DNA of 64,000 nucleotides, taken from contig CM050673.1 of assembly GCA_027574665.1 (NCBI GenBank), forward strand, positions 8,231,420 through 8,295,419, in the 5' to 3' direction. Both the position numbers and the translations under genes were made by a program. This DNA comes from Rhynochetos jubatus. Taxonomy: Eukaryota > Chordata > Aves > Eurypygiformes > Rhynochetidae. Shown piece by piece: positions 58,196 through 64,000 of the stretch. Position 1 is the stretch's first letter. The number at the start of each line of letters is the position of its first letter. The notes below the pieces were generated by a model, which ran no database searches, was not told the DNA's origin, and was given only the letters and a program-made list of their open reading frames with translations.

Positions 58196-60360
58196 CTTTG
58201 AAAATGGGCTGAATTCAGGCCCAAATTTCTCCTGAATGCAGGCTTGAATTTCTCCTAGTCTTGCCCATAATATCACCTGCACTTTGGCTCAAATTTTTCC
58301 TAGATTTGGACTTGAATTTCTCCTGGACCTGGGGCTGAATTTCTCCTGGAGTTCGGGTGGACTCTCTCCTGGAATTGGACTGGAATTTCTCCTGGACCTG
58401 GCCTGCATTTTAGGCTGGAATGTCTCCTGGACTTAGGCCTAATTTTCTTCTAGATTTCGGGGGGACTATCTCCTGAAATTGAACGGGATGTTGGCTGCTC
58501 TTGGGCTAAAATTTCTGCTGGACTTGGGCTGCATTTTAGGCTGGATTTTCTCCTGGACTTGGCCTGAATTTCTCCTGCACGTGGGCTGGAATTTCTATTG
58601 GGTTTAGGGCTGAATTTCTCCTGGAGCAGGGCCCAAATTTCTCCTCTTCTTGGTCTGGATTTAGGCTGTAATTTCTCCTGGACTTGGGCCTAATTTTAGG
58701 CTGGAATAACTCTTGGTTTGAGGCCTGAATTTCTCTAGGCCCTGTTCTTGAATTTCTCCTGGATGTGGGCTGGATTTTGGCTGCTCTTGGGCTGGAATTT
58801 CTCCTGGACTTGGACCCAAATTTCTCCTGGAGTTCGGGTGGACTATCTCCATGACTTGGACTGGAATTTCTGCGACATTTGGGCTGGAATGCCTCCTGGA
58901 CATAGGCCTAATTTTCTCCTGGAGTTCGGTTGGACTATCTCCTGAAATTGGACTGGATTTTGCCTGCTCTTGGGCTAAAATTTCTGCTGGACTTGGGCTG
59001 CATTTTAGGCTGGATTTTCTCCTGGACTTGGGCTCAAATTTCTCCCAGAGTTCGGGTGGACTATCTCCGGGACTTGGACTGGAATTACTGCTGCACTTGG
59101 GCTGGAATTTCTCCTGGACTTGGGCCTCAATTTAGGCTGGAATTACTCCTGGTTTGAGGCCTGAATTTCTCTAGGCCTTGTTCTTGAATTTCTCCTGGAT
59201 GTGGGCTAGATTTTGGCTGCCCTTGATCTAAAGCTTCTGCTGGACTTGCGCTGAATTTTAGGCCAGAATTTCTCCTAGACTTGGCCGCAATATCACCTGC
59301 ATTTTGGTTCAAATTTTTCCTAGATTTGGACTTCAATTTCTCCTGGACTTGGGTCCAAATTTCTCCTGGAGTTCAGGTGGAGTATCTCCTGGAGTTGGAC
59401 TGGAATTTCTGCAGGATTTGGGCTGGAATTTCTCCTGGACTTGGGCCTCATTTTAGGCTGGAATTACTCCTGGTTTGAGGCCTGAATTTCTCTAGGACCT
59501 GTTCTTGAAATTCTCCTCGCTATGGACTGGATTTTGTCTGCTCTTGTGCTAAAATTTCTCCTCGACTTTGGCTACATTTTAGGCTGGAATTTCTCCTGGA
59601 TATGGGCTGGATTGATGCTGGAATTTCTCCTGGACTTGGGCATAATTTTCTCCTGCAGTTCGGTTGGACTATCTCCTGAAACTGGAGTGGACTTTGGCTG
59701 CTCTTAGGCTAAAATTTCTCCTGGACGTGGGCTACATTTAGGCTGGAATTTCTCCTGGACTTGGGCTCAAATTTCTCCCAGAGTTCGGGTGGACTATCTC
59801 CGGGACTTGGACTGGAATTACTGCTGCACTTGGGCTAGAATTTCTCCTGGACTTGGGCCTCAATTTAGGCTGGAATTACTCCTGGTTTGAGTCCTGAATT
59901 TCTCTAGGCCCTGTTCTTGAATTTCTCCTGGATGTGGGCTAGATTTTGGCTGCCCTTGAGCCTGACTTTCTCCTGGACCTGGCTTGCATTTTAGGCTGGA
60001 ATTTCTCCTGGATATGGGCTGGATTTATGCTGGAATTTCTCCTGGACTTGGGCATAATTTTCTCCTGCAGTTCGGGTGGACTATCTCCTGAAACTGGAGT
60101 GGAGTTTGGCTGCTCTTAGGCTAAAATTTCTCCTGGACGTGGGCTGCATTTTAGGCTGGATTTTCTCCTGGACTTGGGCCTGAATTTCTTCTGCACGCGG
60201 GCTGGAATTTCTGTTGGGCTTGGGGCTGAATTTCTCCTGGACATGGTCTGGATTTATGCTGGAATTTCTCCTGGACTTAGGCCTAAATATCTTTTGGAGT
60301 TCAGGTGGACTATCTCCTGGACTTGGACTGGAATTTCTGCTGCACTTGGGCTGCAATTTC
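58195..60360 (+). repeat. Degenerate GAATTTCTCCTGGACTTGGGCT array
   Basis: About 2.2 kb of diverged copies of a 20-35-bp motif (TGGAATTTCTCCTGGACTTG, GGGCTGCATTTTAGGC). Larger blocks also repeat, for example the stretch with GTTTGAGGCCTGAATTTCTC to GGATGTGGGCTGGATTTTGG near 58.70, 59.15 and 59.88 kb. It is old, judged from the divergence among copies. Confidence 0.88.
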
Positions 60361-60449
60361 TCCTGGCTACCAGGGCGAGAAGGTGTGCCTTCAGGGGTGA
60401 GGGGGCGTGCTTTCAGTTGCGAGGGGGCGTGCCTTAAAGCTGGAGAGAT

Positions 60450-61620
60450 GCAGGCCACAATGCAGGCCAAATTCGAGGTCACTTCCAGGGGAAACCTGGG
60501 CTCCAGCGCAGGTCAAATCTGGGATTCGGCGCAGGAGAAATTGGAGCTGGCGTGCAGGAGCAATTTCGGGGAGTCCAGCAGAAATTGAAGGTTGCAGTGC
60601 AGGAGAAATTTTGGCCAGAGTTCAAGAGAAATTAGAGGGCACGTTGAGGAGAAATTCAGGCTCTACTACAGGGGAAATTTGGGCCAGAATCCAGGGGAAA
60701 TTCAGACCCAAGTGCACGAGAAATTCTCACCCAAATCCTGGTGAAATTCAGGCCCAAGTCCCTATGAAATTCAGGCCCAATTCAGCAGGCCTCATGACAT
60801 TCCCTCATTACAGTTAGGGATGAGAGGGAACTAAGACATGCCCTGCCAGCCCTGACCCTTCTGGCACTCTGGGGAGATCAGCACCAGCTGGGAATGCCAA
60901 CAAGAGCCTGCCCCAATTAAGGCCAGGCTGGGAGATTGCTTAGGCCTGAAGTCAATTATCTCATGACTCTCTAAATAGAGGGAGGCTCCATGGCTGACCC
61001 TTGCTTTCTCCTGGTCTGCAGGGGCTGCACCCAGCATGTCCCTTGGAGTGGGATGGCACTCAGAGCTCCACACCCCCCAGTCTGGGAAAGGAGAGAGCGG
61101 TCGACACGGCCTGGGGTGAAAACCCTCTTGGAGGCTCAGCTCTGCTCCCGTTGAGACATGCTGACATGCGACGGGAAGGCTTGCACCGGGCTCCAGAAGC
61201 GTTTGAACAGGTACCTTCCTAGCAAGATGCGTATCTCCACAGCCATTTCTGTCTCTGGCAGGGGGGGCATGTGCGTGCAGCTGTGTGCCGGGCACTGTGT
61301 TAACCCTTTGCTGGAGTTGCTGTGCTGATGGATGGAGAGTCGGGACCTGATGGGGGATGGTGTGATCTGACTGTGGGCCAGATGGGAATAGAGTGAAGGG
61401 ACTTTGTGCAAAACTTGGGGGCAGCACCAGTTCAAAGCCCAAACTCCACAGGTTGTGCTCCTGTCCCCAATTCCTTAGGCATAAAACATTAGTCTGGTGT
61501 GGGGCCTGCGGTAGACCCAGCCACAGGTGGATTTCTCTTGGGCGGAGTGCAGAAACGCGTGGGAATCTGACGTCCCAGGGCAGGAGAGATCTGAGGGACA
61601 GGTCTTGGCCCTCTTCTTGA
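60450..61620 (+). repeat. Right copy of the roughly 1.1-kb duplicated segment
   Basis: Second copy of 34080-35060, same orientation, about 26.4 kb away. It is preceded, as on the left, by a short GGGGGCGTGCCTT-type stretch (60365-60435) and followed by the degenerate/satellite array. Confidence 0.88.
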
Positions 61621-64000
61621 GTTTCTCCTGGATGTGGGCTGCATTTGTGGTTACATTTTGGGCTGGAAATTTTCGTTGTTTGAGGCCTGGCTTGCTCCAC
61701 CCCCTGCTCTTGAGATTCTCCCGGATGTGGCCTGGATTTTGGCTGCCTTTTGGGCTGGAGCTTCTCGTGGTTTGAGGCCTGGCTTGCTCCACCCCCTGCT
61801 CTTGAGATTCTCCCGGATGTGGCCTGGATTTTGGCTGCCTTTTGGGCTGGAGCTTCTCGTGGTTTGAGGCCTGGCTTGCTCCACCCCCTGCTCTTGAGAT
61901 TCTCCCGGAGGTGGCCTGGATTTTGGCTGCCTATTGGGCTGGAGCTTCTCGTGGTTTGAGGCCTGGCTTGCTCCACCCCCTGCTCTTGATATTCTCCTGG
62001 ATGTGGACTGCGTTATGGCTGCATTTTGGGCTGGAGCTTCTCGTGGTTTGAGGCCTGGCTTGCTCCACCCCCTCTGCATGATATTCTCCCGGGTGTGGGC
62101 TGCAGTTTGGCTGCATTTTGGGCTGGAGCTTCTCGTGGTTTGAGGCCTGGCTTGCTCCACCCCCTGCTCTTGAGATTTTCCCGGAGGTGGGCTGCATTTT
62201 GGCTGCCTTTTGGGCTGGAGCTTCTCGTGGTTTGAGGCCTACCTTGCTCCACCCCCTGCTCTTGATATTCTCCTGGATGTGGGCTGCATTTGTGGTTGCA
62301 TTTTGGGCTGGAGCTTCTCGTGGTTTGAGGCCTGGCTTGCTCCAACCCCTGCCCATGATATTCTCCTGGATGTGGGCTGTATTTTGGCTGCCTTTTGGGC
62401 TGGAGCATCTCGTGGTTTGAGGCCTGGCTTGCTCCACCCCCTGCTCTTGAGATTCTCCCGGATGTGGGCTGCATTTTGGCTGCCTTTTGGACTGGAGCAT
62501 CTCGTGGTTTGAGGCCTGGCTTGCTCTAGCCGCTGCTCTTGATATTCTCCCGGATGTGGGCTGGATTTTGGCTGCCTTTTGGGCTGGAGCTTCTCGTGCT
62601 TTGAAGCCTGGCTTGCTCCACCCCCTGTGCATGATATTCTCCCCGGTGTGGGCTGGAGTTTGGCTGCATTTTGGGTTGGAGCTTCTCGTGGTTTGAGGCC
62701 TGGCTTGCTCCACCCCCTGCTCTTGACATTCTCCCGGATGTGGGCTGGATTTTGGCTGCCTTTTGGGCTGGAGCTTCTCGTGGTTTGAGGCCTGCCTTGC
62801 TCCACCCCCTGCTCTTGATATTCTCCCGGATGTGGGCTGCATTTTGGCTGCATTTTGGGCTGGAAATTTTCGTTGTTTGAGGCCTGGCTTGCTCCACCAC
62901 CTGCTCTTGAGATTCTCCCGGATGTGGGCTGGATTTTGGCTGCCTTTTGGGCTGGAGCTTCTCGTGGTTTGAGGCCTGCCTTGCTCCACCCCCTGCTCTT
63001 GAGATTCTCCAGGAGGTGGGCTGGATTTTGGCTGCCTTTTGGGCTGGAGCTTCTCGTGCTTTGAAGCCTGGCTTGCTCCACCTCCTGTGCATGATATTCT
63101 CCCCGGTGTGGGCTGGAGTTTGGCTGCATTTTGGGTTGGAGCTTCTCGTGGTTTGAGGCCTGGCTTGCTCCACCCCCTGCTCTTGACATTCTCCCGGATG
63201 TGGGCTGCATTTGTGGTTGCATTTTGGGCTGGAAATTTTCGTTGTTTGAGGCCTGGCTTGCTCCACCCCCTGCTCTTCATATTCTCCTGGATGTGGGCTG
63301 GATTTTGGCTGCCTTTTGGGCTGGAGCTTCTCGTGGTTTGAGGCCTGGCTTGCTCCACCCCCTGTTCTAGAGTTTCTCCCGGATGTGGGCTGCATTTTGG
63401 CTGCCTTTTGGGCTGGAGCTTCTCGTGGTTTGAGGCCTGCCTTGCTCCACCCCCTGCTCTTGAGATTCTCCCGGATGTGGTCTGGAGTTTGGCTGCCTTT
63501 TGGGCTGGAGCTTCTCGTGGTTTGAGGCCTGGCTTGCTCCACCCCCTGCTCTTGAGATTTTCCCGTGGGTTGGTTGGATTTTGGCTGCTTTTTGGGCTGG
63601 AGCTTCTCGTGGTTTGAGGCCTGGCTTGCTCTAGGCGCTGCTCTTGATATTCTCCCGGATGTGGGCTGCATTTTGGTTGCCTTTTCGGCTGGAGCTTCTC
63701 GTGGATTGGGGCCTGCCTTGCTCCACCCCCTGCTCTTGATATTCTCCCGGATGTGGGCTGCATTTTGGCTGCCTTTTGGGCTGGAGCTTCTCGTGGTTTG
63801 AGGCCTGGCTTGCTCCACCCCCTGCTCTTGAGATTCTCCCGAATGTGCGCTGCATTTAGGCTGCCTATTGGGCTGGAGCTTCTCGTGGTTTGAGGCCTGG
63901 CTTGCTCCACCCCCTGCTCTTGATATTCTCCCGGATGTGGGCTGCATTTGTGGTTACATTTTGGGCTGGAAATTTTCGTTTTTTGAGGCCTGGCTTGCTC
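61620..64000 (+). repeat. 92-bp satellite, about 26 copies, continues off window
   Basis: Head-to-tail 92-bp units: GGGCTGGAGCTTCTCGTGGT, TTGAGGCCTGGCTTGCTCCA, CCCCCTGCTCTTGAGATTCT, CCCGGATGTGGGCTGGATTT, TGGCTGCCTTTT. Copies differ at a modest number of sites. Some variants recur at a distance (AAATTTTCGTTGTTTGAGGC; CTCTGCATGATATTCTCCCG; TTGTGGTTGCATTTTG), suggesting local higher-order duplication. No telomere repeat is reached before the edge. Confidence 0.96.

Noticed and set aside
61931-63910. Minus-strand open frames of up to 659 codons in the satellite
   Set aside because: The 92-bp unit has no stop in any minus-strand phase and 92 is not a multiple of three, so all three frames stay open along the array. 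This is a property of the repeat, with no sign of a protein.

Overview
The window is vertebrate nuclear DNA, most likely from a bird. It has short compact introns, very GC-rich promoter islands, CR1-type LINE 3' ends in both orientations, and two neighbouring host genes with ordinary GT-AG exons. No other transposon family is prominent in the left half. The gene content (MPP3, whose human copy lies in 17q21) and the compactness suggest a microchromosome. The repeat-dominated right half suggests a position close to a chromosome end or heterochromatic block. The species cannot be named from the sequence.

Left part (1-16 kb, minus strand): MPP3, a membrane-associated guanylate kinase scaffold. 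Thirteen coding exons can be placed to the base from the start codon at 14414 down to 810, covering both L27 domains, PDZ, SH3 and the hinge. The guanylate-kinase-like domain continues beyond the left edge. The SH3 exon carries two mutually compensating one-base length differences in C runs. Its likely promoter is the GC-rich island at about 15.6-16.9 kb.

Middle part (18.4-31.7 kb, plus strand): a complete three-exon inward-rectifier potassium channel of the GIRK1 type (488 codons), closest to KCNJ3 but too different to be the very conserved avian KCNJ3 itself. I read it as a second KCNJ3-type gene, probably an ohnolog. KCNJ3 and MPP4 are both on human 2q (the HOXD chromosome) and MPP3 is on 17q (the HOXB chromosome), so this pairing fits an ancient duplicated block.

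Right part (about 33.3-64 kb): no recognisable host gene. A telomere-like motif at 33.84 kb marks the change into a repeat complex. It holds a 3.2-kb polypyrimidine tract (35.4-38.65 kb). Then come two full copies and one partial copy of a 7.3-7.9-kb unit (38.86-46.12, 46.12-54.07, 54.07-57.95 kb). Each full unit carries an endogenous-retrovirus fossil, a field of repeated 25-nt splice-site-like cassettes, and a long 22-bp GC-box minisatellite. After these come a degenerate GAATTTCTCCTGGACTTGGGCT-type array (58.2-60.4 kb), a second copy of a roughly 1.1-kb segment already seen at 34.1 kb, and a young 92-bp satellite running off the right edge. The 92-bp satellite appears to have arisen from a segment of the older degenerate array next to it.
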